Assembly: GCA_964551735.1 (NCBI GenBank)
Contig: CAZKEF010000020.1
Location: 42,080-106,079 of the forward strand
Origin: DAOUAT01 sp964551735
Lineage (GTDB): Bacteria; Chloroflexota; Anaerolineae; CG2-30-64-16
Direction of reading: 5' to 3'
DNA length: 64,000 bases
Below the pieces are notes generated by a model. That model was not told where the DNA came from, made no database searches, and saw nothing but the letters and a program-made list of their open reading frames with translations. The position numbers and the translations under genes are program-made. Below, in pieces: positions 38,909-48,999 of the stretch (positions within the stretch are counted from its first letter, which is position 1; every line of letters starts with the position of its first letter).

Positions 38909-41900
38909 ATGAAACAGAACCCATCACCCCGCCCCGGGCGCCTGTTGAATCTGGCAGCCATCCTGATTCTGGCTGTCATGGCGCTCGCTCCGCACAGCGG
39001 CTTCGCGGCTGCTGCGCAACCGGCCGCCGCCCCGGAAGGCGGCATCACGTGTCAGGTCTATCAACCCGGCCCGGATATCGGCAAAGACGCCTTCATTGAC
39101 CAGGACAAACCGGACGATCGCAAGGGCGGTACTAACGAGCTGCGGGTTAAATCAGAGGACAAGAAACTCAAGCGTTCACTGCTGCAGTTCGATCTCAGCA
39201 CGCTGCCATCGGGCGCCGCGATCAGCAGCGCGACCCTGTCGCTGTACGTCAAAGGCGCCAGCGGCGGCGCCGTCACCATCAACGCGCACAAAGTCACGGC
39301 TTCGTGGAAGGAAACCGAGGTTACCTGGAAGGCGCGCGACAAAGCTGCCAGCCTCCTGTGGGCGACCCAGGGCGGCGACTACAGCGGCACCGTCGTCAGC
39401 TCCGCCTCGGTGGATGACACCAAGAACGTCTGGCGCACCTGGGACGTGCAAAGCCTGGCCGCAGACTGGGTGGCGAACCCGGCCAATAACTTCGGCGTGA
39501 TCTTGGAAGCGCCGGCCGGCGCCAACAAAGAAAAGGTATTCAAAAGCAGCGAGGATGGCACCGCCACCCAACGTCCTAAGTTGGAAGTCTGTTACACTGC
39601 AACCGGCCTGTTGACTCTGGAACCGGATAACAGCGGCGACGGCGTGGCGGGCCTCACCCGCACCTACGCGCATACCGTGCAAGTCGGCACGGGGCTCACC
39701 ACTGCCGTAAACCTGACCGCCAGTTCCGATCGCGGCTGGGACACGCGCATTTACAAGGACGTAGACGGGGACGGCGTGAAGGACGCCGAGGATACGCTGA
39801 TCAGCGCCACGCCGATCATCGGACCCAGCGCCAGCTACCCGATCCTGGTGCAGGTGGACGTACCTCTGAGCGCCGCGGCCGGCACGGTGGACACCACCAC
39901 CGTGACCGCCACCGCGCAGACCGGCGGCGCCACCGACACCGCCACCGACCGCACCCGGATCGGCCGGCAGATCAGCGTCTCGCCGAACCACAGCAACTAT
40001 GCCACGGCCGGCAGCGTGGTGTTTTACGGTCACACCATCACCAACAACGACGACGCGTTGGACTGCATGACCGTCACCGCCACCTCCAGCCTGGGCTGGA
40101 CGGTGTACCTGTGGAACGACCTGAACCGCAACGCGGTGCACGAGACCGATAATCCCAACGAACCCGCGCTGAGCAACCCGGTCTGCCTCCAACCGGGCGC
40201 CACCTACTGGCTGGTGGCCGAGGTGCGCGTGCCCGCAGGCGCCGCGACCGGCGCAGTGGATCAGACGGTGATCAAGGCCGTGTCGGGCAACGACCCCAGC
40301 GTGAGCGGCTCGGCGATTGACACCACCGAGGTCTTCGTCAACAACCCGCCGGTGATTGACGGCAAGTACGACACCATCTACAGCATCTCGCCCGACGCCC
40401 AAGAGGTCTGCTATACCTCCAACGGCACCCTGTTCGGCAAGCTGGCCACCTTCTACCAACCGACCGCGGACGCGGTCTACATGGTACTGGCCATTGACAA
40501 GGACTTCGTTGACAACACCTACGGCGCCAACGCCGTCGGCTGGCCGAGCGGCCACAGCTTCGGCAACCTTACCGGTTCGGATCACGCGCAGTTTCAAGGC
40601 TTCGACGCCAACGGTAACCTGGTGTTGGACATCAAGGAGGACTACCTGACCTCCACCAGCATCACCCCGGCGACACCCTCGGGCTACGATTCGCTGGGCG
40701 TCACCGGCGGCGATGGCAAGGTCACCCTGGGCAGCGCGGCGAACATCAAGGAGTGGGCCACTTCCCTGGACTTCAACCTCAACAGCACCGGCTATTGCTC
40801 AGGCGGCCTGTGCAACAGCCTGGGCACCGACCTGGAAGTCAACTCTCCGGCGACCGATGCGTTCTACACGGTGAACCCCACCTATCCGGACTGGATCTAC
40901 GACGTCATCTACGAGATCAAGATTGACAAGGCGGCCTTCGGCACGGCGGGCTTCGGCAACCTGGACGTGCCCTACATCCATGCTTCGCCCAGTAAGCTGG
41001 GCACCAACACCATCTACGCCGAGCCAGGCGTCTGCCCCGGCGAGATCGGCGACTTCGTCTGGCGCGACCTGGACGCGGACGGCTTCCAGGATCCGGGCGA
41101 GCCGGGCATTGACGGCGTGCAGGTGCGGTTGTACAAGGATAACGGCGACGGTGTCTTCAATCCCGCCACCGACATCCTGGTAGGCACGAAAACGACCAGT
41201 GCGGGCGGCAAATACCTGTTCCAGGACCTGGCGCCCAACGACTACTTCGTGGATGTGGTGGACAGCACCGTGCCCGCGGGCCACCAGATCACCACTTACA
41301 ACGACCCTACCGACATGATCAGCCTGGCCGAGGGGCAGCGCTACCTGGAGGCCGACTTCGGGTACGTCATCGGCGCAGTGTTGGGCGATTTCGTGTGGGA
41401 GGATCTGGACAAGGACGGCATCCAGGATCCCGGCGAGCCGGGCATCCCTGGCGTGACGGTGAACCTCTACGATGGCGCCAACAACTTGCTCACCGCCACC
41501 CTCACCGACAGCACCGGCTACTATAGCTTCCCGAACCGGCCGGCCGGCAGCTACCAGGTAGAGTTCATCCCGCCCTATGGTTTCGTCTTCAGCCCGAAGG
41601 ACCAGGGCGGGGATGACGCCAAGGACAGCGATCCCGACCCGGTCACGGGCCGCACCGCGGTCTTCACCATGGCCTCGGGCGTGCCCGACCTGACGCGCGA
41701 CGCAGGCATGTACTACCAGCCCGGCGTCTGCGACGAAGCCACGGAGATCGCCTCCACCTTCAACAGCACGGCGATCGCGGCCGGCAGCACCATCTGGTTC
41801 AACAGCCACCTGGACACCGTCACCGGGCTTCCGGCCGGCCAGCCGGTCACGCTGCTCTTCGACCAGGGTCGCGTGCAGTTCACGGCCAACAGCGTCACCT

Positions 41901-44900
41901 ACGACCTCCCCGTGCCGCGGGCCAAGGTCATCTTCTCGCCCACCGCGACGGCCAGCACGACCACCTTCGACGCAGCCACCCAGACCTGGGTCACAACGGT
42001 CGCGCCAGGGGACACGGCCAAGGATCCGTTCGTGTCGGGCCTGGCCTTCACCGTGCCGGTCGGCGGCCTGCCGGCCAACATCAGCCCGGTCACCTGGAGC
42101 GGCCGCTTCACCACCGATGCGCCCGGCATCACCTTGGGCTGGCAGTGGTCTGCTGCGGTCTACCTCAGCTTCAGCGCCGACTACAATGCGCTGGGGGTGA
42201 CGCCGGTGGACGGCGCCTATCAGTCCGGCACGCCGGAGAACTATCGCACCTACCTGGTGGCCGGCGCGCGCGGCGCCGGTGGCACCAGCTACACCGGCGC
42301 CGACACCCCGGCCGCCAACACGACGCCCTGCGAGACGGCCAAGATCGGCGACCGCGTCTGGAACGACGCCAACAACAACGGCGTGCAGGATGCCGGTGAG
42401 CCCGACCTGCCGGGCGTGGCCGTGAAGCTGTACGACACCGGCGACAACCTGGTCGCCAGCGCCACCACCGACGCCAGCGGGCTGTACATGTTCACCGTGC
42501 CGCCGAGCAACTACTACGTGCACTTTACGCTGTTGCCCGGCTACACCATGAGCCCGCCGCACCAGGGCGGCGATGAGGCGCGCGACAGCGACCCCGACCC
42601 GGCCACCGGCAAGACGCCGGTCATCAACCTGTATTACGGCGAAAATGACACCACCTGGGACGCCGGCATGTCGCAGACCGCCTCGGTGGGTGACCGCGTA
42701 TGGTACGACCTGAATTACAATGGCATCCAGGACGCCGACGAGCCCGGCGTCCCTGACATCACCGTCGAGCTGTTCGCGGTTGGCGGCAACTACATCGGCT
42801 CTGACATCACCGACGCCAACGGCATCTACGGGTTCACCGGCCTGACGCCCGGCTCATATTACCTGGTGTTCAGCATCCCGGACGGCTATGTCGCCACGGC
42901 GCAGAACCAGGGCGGCGACGATGCGCGCGACAGCGACATCACAGCGGTCGGTGACACACCGCTGTTCACGCTGGCCGCGGGCCAGAATGATCCGACCTGG
43001 GACGCGGGCATCTACCCCGTCTCCAGCCTGGGTGACACCGTGTGGTACGATGCCAACGCGAACGGCGTCCAAGATGTCGGCGAAGCGGGCGCGGTCAATG
43101 TGTCCGTTGAGTTGCATAGCCCCGCCGGCGACCTGATTGACGAAACCTTGACCGACGCTGACGGCCTCTACGTCTTCGAGAACTTGCAGCCGGGCGACTA
43201 CTATGTGCGATTCGTCCGGCCTGCAGGCGCCACCTTCACCCGTCCGGATCTGGGCTCAGATGAGGCCGTGGACAGCGACGCCGACGTGGTCACCGGCGAG
43301 ACGGCCACCATCACGCTGCCCCCTGGCCAGGACGACCTGACCTGGGATGCAGGCCTGGTGCCGGCCGGCGCCATCGGTGACTTCGTGTGGTACGACGCCA
43401 ACAAGGACGGCATCGAGGATGTGGGTGAGCCCGGCATCGCCAACGTCACCCTTGACCTTTACCTGGATAACGTCCTGATCGCCACTACGACCACCGACGC
43501 GGACGGCGGCTACCTGTTCCCAGCGCTGCCGCCCGGCAACTATACCGTGGATGTCACCGACGAGTGGGGGCAGCTCGCTGGCCTGACCCAGATCGTCGCC
43601 AACCAGGGCCGGCCCGACCCGCTGGAGGTCATCCTGGGGTTGGGGCAGGTTTACAAGGATGCCGACTTCGGCTATGTGCGTGACGTGCCACCTGCCGACG
43701 CGCTGATCGGTGACACCGTGTGGTACGACGGCAACGGCGACGGCATCCAGCAGCCCGGCGAGCCCGGCATCCCCGGCGTCACCGTGTGCGCCACCCCGAC
43801 CGGCGGCGGCGATCCGCGCTGCGAAGTCACCGACGAAAACGGCGTCTACCAGATCGTGGTGCCTGTAGGCAGCTACACCGTAGCCCCGACGGACCCGCCG
43901 TCCGGCTACACGCCCACCACGCCGACCTCGCAAACAGTTGAACTCGGCCCGGGCGAGCAGTACCTGGACGCCGACTTCGGCTATGACTCGCCGAACCTGG
44001 GCGCCATCGGCAACCTGGTGTTCATCGATGCGAACAAGAGCAGCATCTTCGACGCCGGCGATTACGCGGCCGCGGGCGTCAGCGTGGACCTGATTCGCGA
44101 CACCGACGGCAACAAGGCGTGGGACCCGGGCGAGCCGATCATCGCCACCGTGACCACGGCCAGTAAGCTGACCACCGACGGCACCAGCGGCAACTACCTG
44201 TTCACCGGCCTGCCCACGGGCAACTACCTGGTGCACGTCAGCGACGTCAACGGCGTGCTGATTGACTTCGTGAAGTCGCCGCTGGGCGCCCCCGGTGTCA
44301 ACAACAATAACCAGGCCGATCCCTACCCAGTCAGCCTGCCGGTGGGCGATTCCATCCTGACGGCCGATTTCGGCTACCAGGGGACGGACGATGGCTTCGG
44401 CGGCCCTGAGGGCGCGATCGGCAACCAGGTTTGGATCGAGACGGACGGGGACGGCCTCTTCGACCCGCTGCACGGCGACTTCGGCCAGGCAGGCGTCACG
44501 GTGGAGCTGCTCAAGGACAACGTGCCCTACCGCACCACCACCACCGGCGCCAGCGGCCGCTACGCGTTCCTGCGCCTGCCCGACGGCAACTACAAGGTGG
44601 TGGTGAGTGACCTGGCCGGCGTGCTGGCGGGCTACGTCAACACCGCCCTGGGACCCAACCCGGGCCAGGACAACAACAACCAGGCGCAGCCGTATGGCAT
44701 CACCCTGCCGGTGGACAGCGTCAACTGGACTGCCGACTTCGGCTACACCTTGCCCGCGGCCATCGGCGACTACGTCTGGTACGACAGCAACGCGGACGGC
44801 ATCCAGGACGTGTTTGAACCCGGCCTGGGCAATGTGACCGTGCGCCTGTACCAGGACAACGGCGACGGCGTCCTGCAGGTCGGCACGGACAAGGTCATCG

Positions 44901-47900
44901 GCGACCGCACCACCGGCGCGGACGGCGGCTACCTGTTTATTGATCTGACGCCGGGCGCCTACTTCGTGGACGTCACCGACACGCAGGGGATGCTGGGCGG
45001 CCTGATTCACACCCTCGGCCCGCAGAGCCAGCCCGATCCCTTCGGCGCCATCGTGCTCTCGGCCGGCCAGATCTACCGCGAGGCGGACTTCGGCTACGTG
45101 CAACAGCTCGAACCGGGCAACGCGGTCATCGGCGACACCGTCTGGTACGACGGTGACGGCGATGGCCTGCGCGATCCGGGCGAGCCGGGCATCCCCGGTG
45201 TCCAGGTCTGCGCCACGAACACCACCAGCGGCGCGCAATCCTGCGATATCACCAACGCCAGCGGCATCTACCTGATCGAGCTGCCCGCGGGCACCTATCA
45301 CGTCGCACCGGTGGACCCGCCGGCCGGCTACACCGCCACCACGCCGGAAACCCATGGGCCGGTGACGGTTGGGCCGAACGAAAGCTACCTGGATGCCGAC
45401 TTCGGCTATAACTCGCCCGATCTGGGCAGCATCGGCGGCACGGTCTGGCGCGACACCGACGAGGATGGCCTGCTGGATCCGGATGAGCCTCGACTGCCCG
45501 GTGTCAGCGTTGACCTGATCCGCGACGATGGCGACGGCGTGCGCGAACCAGGCGAGCCGGTGATCGCCACCGTCACCACCGATCAAAACGGCGATTACGT
45601 GTTCGAAGGGTTGCCTCCGGGCAACTACCTGGTGGTGGTCTCCGACACACAAAACGTGCTGGACGACTTCACGCCCACCATCCCCGGGCCAGACCCCGGC
45701 CAGGACAACAACAACCAGGAGCAGCCCTACCTGGTGACCCTGGCGGCCGGCGAAGACAACACCACGGCCGACTTCGGCTACGTGCCGGAGCGCCCCGATG
45801 GCGACCTGGGCATCATCGGCAACCAGGTCTGGTATGAGGTCGACGGCAACGGCCTCTACAACCCCGGCGATGGCGACCTGGGCATCGCGGGCGTCACGGT
45901 GACGCTCTATCGAGGCGCCAGCCTCTACGACGTCACCACCACCGGCGCGGGCGGCGACTACGTGTTCACCAGCCTGCCCGGCGGCAGCTATACCGTGCGC
46001 GTCAGCGATGACTTCGACGTGCTTGACAGCTACATCTTGACGGTGCTCGGCCCCAACCCGGGCCAGGATAACAACCACCAGGCGCAGCCCTATGCGATCG
46101 CGCTGCCTGACGCCGGCGTCAATATGACGGCCGACTTCGGCTACACCCGGCCGGGCGCCATCGGCGACTTCGTCTGGTACGACGCCAGCCAGGACGGCAT
46201 CCAGGATGTGGGCGAGCCCGGCATCGCCAACGTGACCCTGGACCTGTATCGTAACGGGATCAAGATCGCCACCACCGTCACCGATGCTGACGGCGGCTAC
46301 CTGTTCCCCGGCCTGCGCCCCGGCAACTACACGGTGGACGTGACCGACCAGTATGGCCGACTGAATGGCTTGACGCACCTCGTCGTCAACCAGAGCCTCA
46401 GCGATCCGACGCCGGTGATCCGCCTGGCCGCGGGCGAGGTGTACAAGGACGCGGACTTCGGTTACGTCAGATTCGTCGTTGACCGGGCAGTCATCGGCGA
46501 CACGGTCTGGTACGATGGCAACGGTGACGGCATCCAGCAGCCCGGTGAGCCCGGCATCCCCGGCGTCACCGTCTGCGCCACATCCACCACCGGCGGCGGC
46601 CAAACCTGCGAGGTCACCGATCAGAACGGCATCTACCGGATCGTGGTGGCCGCAGGCAGCTACAACGTGGCGCCGACCAACCCGCCGGCCGGCTACACGG
46701 CCACCACGCCGGCGCCGCATCCGGTCACGGTTGCGGCCGGCGATCACTACCTGGATGCCGACTTCGGCTACGACTCGCCTGACCTGGGCGCTGTCGTCGG
46801 CAACCTGGTGTTCCTGGACAAGGACAAGAACGGCATCTACGGCGCTGGCGACGCGGCGCTGGCGGGTGTCAGCGTGGACCTGATCCGCGACTCGAACAGC
46901 AACGGCGCCTGGGATGGCGGCGAGCCGATCATCGCCACCGTAACCACAGCGGGCGCGCTGGACGCGAACACCGGCAACTACCTGTTCTCCGGCATTCCCG
47001 CCGGCCGCTACCTGGTGCACGTCAGCGATACCAATGCGGTGCTCACCGACTACGTCAAGTCGCCGCTGGGCACACCGAACACCAACAACCACAACCAGGC
47101 CGACCCGTACCCGGTGAACCTGCCTTCCGGCGGCTCGATCCTGACGGCCGACTTCGGTTACTACCAGGCCGATCGGCCGGACGTCGGTGTCATCGGCAAC
47201 CAGGTCTGGATCGAGACGGACGTCAACGGCATCTTCAACCCGGCCGTCAGCGACTTCGGCCAGGCCGGCGTCACCGTCGAGCTCTACCGCAACGGCGCGC
47301 CCTTCGACATCACCGTGACCGGCGCCAGCGGCGACTACAGCTTCGTCGGCCTGCCGGCTGGCGCCTACACCGTCACCGTCTCGGACGACTTCTCGGTGCT
47401 GGCGGCCTACATCCCCACCGCGCTGGGGCCAAGCCAGGGCAGCGACAACAACAACCAGGCGCAACCCTACGCCGTGGCCCTGGCCTCCGGCGGCTACAAC
47501 CTGACGGCGGACTTCGGTTACACCGCACCGGAAAGCAGCATCGGCGACACCGTCTTCTACGACGATGATCGCTCCGAAACGCAGAACGGCGCCGAGCGCG
47601 GCATCGAGGGCATCCTGGTGCAGTTATACTCACAGACCCCGGCCGGCGCGTGCGACGAGTTGCTGGACAGTCGAGTGACAGATAACAACGGCAAGTATCT
47701 GTTTGCCAATCTGTCACCCGGCAACTACTGCGTCATCGTGCCGGAAAACAATGACGACAACCCGTACCTGGCGACCTTCCAGCGCACGGCCGGGCCCAAC
47801 CCGCACAAGGTGAGCCTGGCGCCCGAACAGCACTACCTGAATGCCGACTTCGGCTATGCCGGCCGCGGCCCCATCCTGGGCGTTGTGTACTATGACTGGA

Positions 47901-48835
47901 ACGAAGACGGCGTACGAGGCCCGAACGAGGATGGGATCGCCGGCGTCCAGGTCTGCCTCTATGAGGACCTCGACCGGGACGGCGTGCCCGACTCTGAGAC
48001 GCCGGTTGCCTGCGACACCACGGACGAACTGGGCAACTTCAGCTTCGAGAACCAGTTGCCCGGCGGCTACGTGATCGAGCAAACCCAACCCGGCGGCCTG
48101 AGCAGTACGACGCCGAACCAACTGGACATCCAGCTCCAGCTCACCGAAGGCCAGGGCTTCTCCGACGGCAACAACTTCGGTGAAGTGCTGAAGGTGCGCC
48201 TGGGCGACTTCGTGTACGTGGACAACAACAACAACGACCAGCCCGACCCGGGTGAGCCCGGCCTGTCCGGTGTAGCCATCCGGATCACGGGCACCAACAT
48301 CATCGGCGAGGCCGTGGACTTCACGGTCACGACGGTAGATGGCCTGTATTACGGCGCAGACCTGCTGCCAGGCAACTACACGGCAACCGCGCCCGACACT
48401 GCAGGACCCTACATCCGCAAGACGAGCGCCAGCCTGAGCACGACGCTGACGCTGACCTTCACCGAAGACCTGACCCTGGACTTCGGCTACATGCCGCCGA
48501 CCAGCGTCAGCGTGCAGACCTTCACCGCGGCCTCGGCCGAGGGCAAAGTCAACCTGACCTGGAGCATCCTGGGCCTGGCGCCGGACGGGTTCCGGGTGCT
48601 GCGCGCTGACAACAGCAAGGGCGCCGGCATGGCGCCCGTCAACGGCGATACGCCGGTGTTGGGGGACGCGAACGGCGTCTTCCGCTACATCGACGAAGAT
48701 GTTACGATCGGCATGACCTACTGGTACTGGTTGGAGAGTATCGAGACCGGTGAGCGCACCGGCCCCACCAGCGTCACGGTAGAGGCCGGAACGCCGTCTA
48801 CGCAACGGGTGTTCCTGCCGTTCGTCCTGCGCTAA
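38909..48835 (+). CDS. 3308-residue secreted SdrD_B repeat protein with DNRLRE domain and FLPFVLR tail
   Basis: The start is the ATG at 38909 with GGAGG 8 nt upstream; an in-frame GTG at 38894 overlaps the Shine-Dalgarno and is rejected. A signal peptide ends in SGFAAAA. Residues 45-230 look like a DNRLRE (CBM96-like) domain (KDAFIDQDKPDD, SLLQFDLSTLP). Residues 235-480 hold two beta-sandwich modules, and about 480-700 resemble a CBM9/DOMON-type domain (VIDGKYDTIYSI). From about 710 to 3180 there are about twenty SdrD_B modules with GDxVWYDxNxDGxQDxGEPG calcium-type loops. A unique module of about 200 residues with cysteines interrupts after the second. The C-terminus is an FN3-like domain and FLPFVLR, the same ending as the 4907-residue protein. 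Likely an extracellular rod or adhesin; the N-terminal domains suggest carbohydrate contact. Confidence 0.93.
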   Translation: MKQNPSPRPGRLLNLAAILILAVMALAPHSGFAAAAQPAAAPEGGITCQVYQPGPDIGKDAFIDQDKPDDRKGGTNELRVKSEDKKLKRSLLQFDLSTLPSGAAISSATLSLYVKGASGGAVTINAHKVTASWKETEVTWKARDKAASLLWATQGGDYSGTVVSSASVDDTKNVWRTWDVQSLAADWVANPANNFGVILEAPAGANKEKVFKSSEDGTATQRPKLEVCYTATGLLTLEPDNSGDGVAGLTRTYAHTVQVGTGLTTAVNLTASSDRGWDTRIYKDVDGDGVKDAEDTLISATPIIGPSASYPILVQVDVPLSAAAGTVDTTTVTATAQTGGATDTATDRTRIGRQISVSPNHSNYATAGSVVFYGHTITNNDDALDCMTVTATSSLGWTVYLWNDLNRNAVHETDNPNEPALSNPVCLQPGATYWLVAEVRVPAGAATGAVDQTVIKAVSGNDPSVSGSAIDTTEVFVNNPPVIDGKYDTIYSISPDAQEVCYTSNGTLFGKLATFYQPTADAVYMVLAIDKDFVDNTYGANAVGWPSGHSFGNLTGSDHAQFQGFDANGNLVLDIKEDYLTSTSITPATPSGYDSLGVTGGDGKVTLGSAANIKEWATSLDFNLNSTGYCSGGLCNSLGTDLEVNSPATDAFYTVNPTYPDWIYDVIYEIKIDKAAFGTAGFGNLDVPYIHASPSKLGTNTIYAEPGVCPGEIGDFVWRDLDADGFQDPGEPGIDGVQVRLYKDNGDGVFNPATDILVGTKTTSAGGKYLFQDLAPNDYFVDVVDSTVPAGHQITTYNDPTDMISLAEGQRYLEADFGYVIGAVLGDFVWEDLDKDGIQDPGEPGIPGVTVNLYDGANNLLTATLTDSTGYYSFPNRPAGSYQVEFIPPYGFVFSPKDQGGDDAKDSDPDPVTGRTAVFTMASGVPDLTRDAGMYYQPGVCDEATEIASTFNSTAIAAGSTIWFNSHLDTVTGLPAGQPVTLLFDQGRVQFTANSVTYDLPVPRAKVIFSPTATASTTTFDAATQTWVTTVAPGDTAKDPFVSGLAFTVPVGGLPANISPVTWSGRFTTDAPGITLGWQWSAAVYLSFSADYNALGVTPVDGAYQSGTPENYRTYLVAGARGAGGTSYTGADTPAANTTPCETAKIGDRVWNDANNNGVQDAGEPDLPGVAVKLYDTGDNLVASATTDASGLYMFTVPPSNYYVHFTLLPGYTMSPPHQGGDEARDSDPDPATGKTPVINLYYGENDTTWDAGMSQTASVGDRVWYDLNYNGIQDADEPGVPDITVELFAVGGNYIGSDITDANGIYGFTGLTPGSYYLVFSIPDGYVATAQNQGGDDARDSDITAVGDTPLFTLAAGQNDPTWDAGIYPVSSLGDTVWYDANANGVQDVGEAGAVNVSVELHSPAGDLIDETLTDADGLYVFENLQPGDYYVRFVRPAGATFTRPDLGSDEAVDSDADVVTGETATITLPPGQDDLTWDAGLVPAGAIGDFVWYDANKDGIEDVGEPGIANVTLDLYLDNVLIATTTTDADGGYLFPALPPGNYTVDVTDEWGQLAGLTQIVANQGRPDPLEVILGLGQVYKDADFGYVRDVPPADALIGDTVWYDGNGDGIQQPGEPGIPGVTVCATPTGGGDPRCEVTDENGVYQIVVPVGSYTVAPTDPPSGYTPTTPTSQTVELGPGEQYLDADFGYDSPNLGAIGNLVFIDANKSSIFDAGDYAAAGVSVDLIRDTDGNKAWDPGEPIIATVTTASKLTTDGTSGNYLFTGLPTGNYLVHVSDVNGVLIDFVKSPLGAPGVNNNNQADPYPVSLPVGDSILTADFGYQGTDDGFGGPEGAIGNQVWIETDGDGLFDPLHGDFGQAGVTVELLKDNVPYRTTTTGASGRYAFLRLPDGNYKVVVSDLAGVLAGYVNTALGPNPGQDNNNQAQPYGITLPVDSVNWTADFGYTLPAAIGDYVWYDSNADGIQDVFEPGLGNVTVRLYQDNGDGVLQVGTDKVIGDRTTGADGGYLFIDLTPGAYFVDVTDTQGMLGGLIHTLGPQSQPDPFGAIVLSAGQIYREADFGYVQQLEPGNAVIGDTVWYDGDGDGLRDPGEPGIPGVQVCATNTTSGAQSCDITNASGIYLIELPAGTYHVAPVDPPAGYTATTPETHGPVTVGPNESYLDADFGYNSPDLGSIGGTVWRDTDEDGLLDPDEPRLPGVSVDLIRDDGDGVREPGEPVIATVTTDQNGDYVFEGLPPGNYLVVVSDTQNVLDDFTPTIPGPDPGQDNNNQEQPYLVTLAAGEDNTTADFGYVPERPDGDLGIIGNQVWYEVDGNGLYNPGDGDLGIAGVTVTLYRGASLYDVTTTGAGGDYVFTSLPGGSYTVRVSDDFDVLDSYILTVLGPNPGQDNNHQAQPYAIALPDAGVNMTADFGYTRPGAIGDFVWYDASQDGIQDVGEPGIANVTLDLYRNGIKIATTVTDADGGYLFPGLRPGNYTVDVTDQYGRLNGLTHLVVNQSLSDPTPVIRLAAGEVYKDADFGYVRFVVDRAVIGDTVWYDGNGDGIQQPGEPGIPGVTVCATSTTGGGQTCEVTDQNGIYRIVVAAGSYNVAPTNPPAGYTATTPAPHPVTVAAGDHYLDADFGYDSPDLGAVVGNLVFLDKDKNGIYGAGDAALAGVSVDLIRDSNSNGAWDGGEPIIATVTTAGALDANTGNYLFSGIPAGRYLVHVSDTNAVLTDYVKSPLGTPNTNNHNQADPYPVNLPSGGSILTADFGYYQADRPDVGVIGNQVWIETDVNGIFNPAVSDFGQAGVTVELYRNGAPFDITVTGASGDYSFVGLPAGAYTVTVSDDFSVLAAYIPTALGPSQGSDNNNQAQPYAVALASGGYNLTADFGYTAPESSIGDTVFYDDDRSETQNGAERGIEGILVQLYSQTPAGACDELLDSRVTDNNGKYLFANLSPGNYCVIVPENNDDNPYLATFQRTAGPNPHKVSLAPEQHYLNADFGYAGRGPILGVVYYDWNEDGVRGPNEDGIAGVQVCLYEDLDRDGVPDSETPVACDTTDELGNFSFENQLPGGYVIEQTQPGGLSSTTPNQLDIQLQLTEGQGFSDGNNFGEVLKVRLGDFVYVDNNNNDQPDPGEPGLSGVAIRITGTNIIGEAVDFTVTTVDGLYYGADLLPGNYTATAPDTAGPYIRKTSASLSTTLTLTFTEDLTLDFGYMPPTSVSVQTFTAASAEGKVNLTWSILGLAPDGFRVLRADNSKGAGMAPVNGDTPVLGDANGVFRYIDEDVTIGMTYWYWLESIETGERTGPTSVTVEAGTPSTQRVFLPFVLR
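43367..47536 (+). repeat. Three tandem super-units of four SdrD_B modules
   Basis: The module order GAIGDFVWYD / VIGDTVWYDG / a third variant (GNLVF or GGTVW) / GNQVW repeats three times, with unit starts near 43367, 44756 and 46154 (about 1.39 kb each). Corresponding modules one or two super-units apart resemble each other more than adjacent modules do. Confidence 0.75.
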
Positions 48836-48840
48836 CCGCC

Positions 48841-48874
48841 ATCTGCCGCCGGGCTCAACCGTCCGGCGGCAGAT
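48841..48874 (+). terminator. Hairpin 1 after the giant surface gene
   Basis: ATCTGCCGCCGG (48841-48852) pairs perfectly with CCGGCGGCAGAT (48863-48874), 5 bp after the stop codon. No T-run follows. Confidence 0.45.
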
Positions 48875-48895
48875 CGACAGAGCATCAAAACAGAA

Positions 48896-48931
48896 GCGGC
48901 CCACGTCTCCCTGAGCAAAGACGTGGGCCGC
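48896..48931. terminator. Bidirectional intrinsic terminator between convergent genes
   Basis: GCGGCCCACGTCT (48896-48908) pairs with AGACGTGGGCCGC (48919-48931), a perfect 13-bp stem with a 10-nt loop. TTGTGTTAT follows on the plus strand and TTCTGTTTTG on the minus strand. It separates the giant surface gene from the convergent moeA gene. Confidence 0.75.
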
Positions 48932-48999
48932 TTGTGTTATGGCCCGGCGACCGAGGTCGCGGCCACCGTTGCGAGGCCTGCCTGCGCAGACAGGATCGC

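Noticed and set aside
43256..47464. 1402-codon open frame on the minus strand inside the SdrD_B giant gene
   Set aside because: It is a composition shadow of the repeated SdrD_B modules; it has no ribosome binding site, no domain, and its repeats simply mirror the sense repeats.
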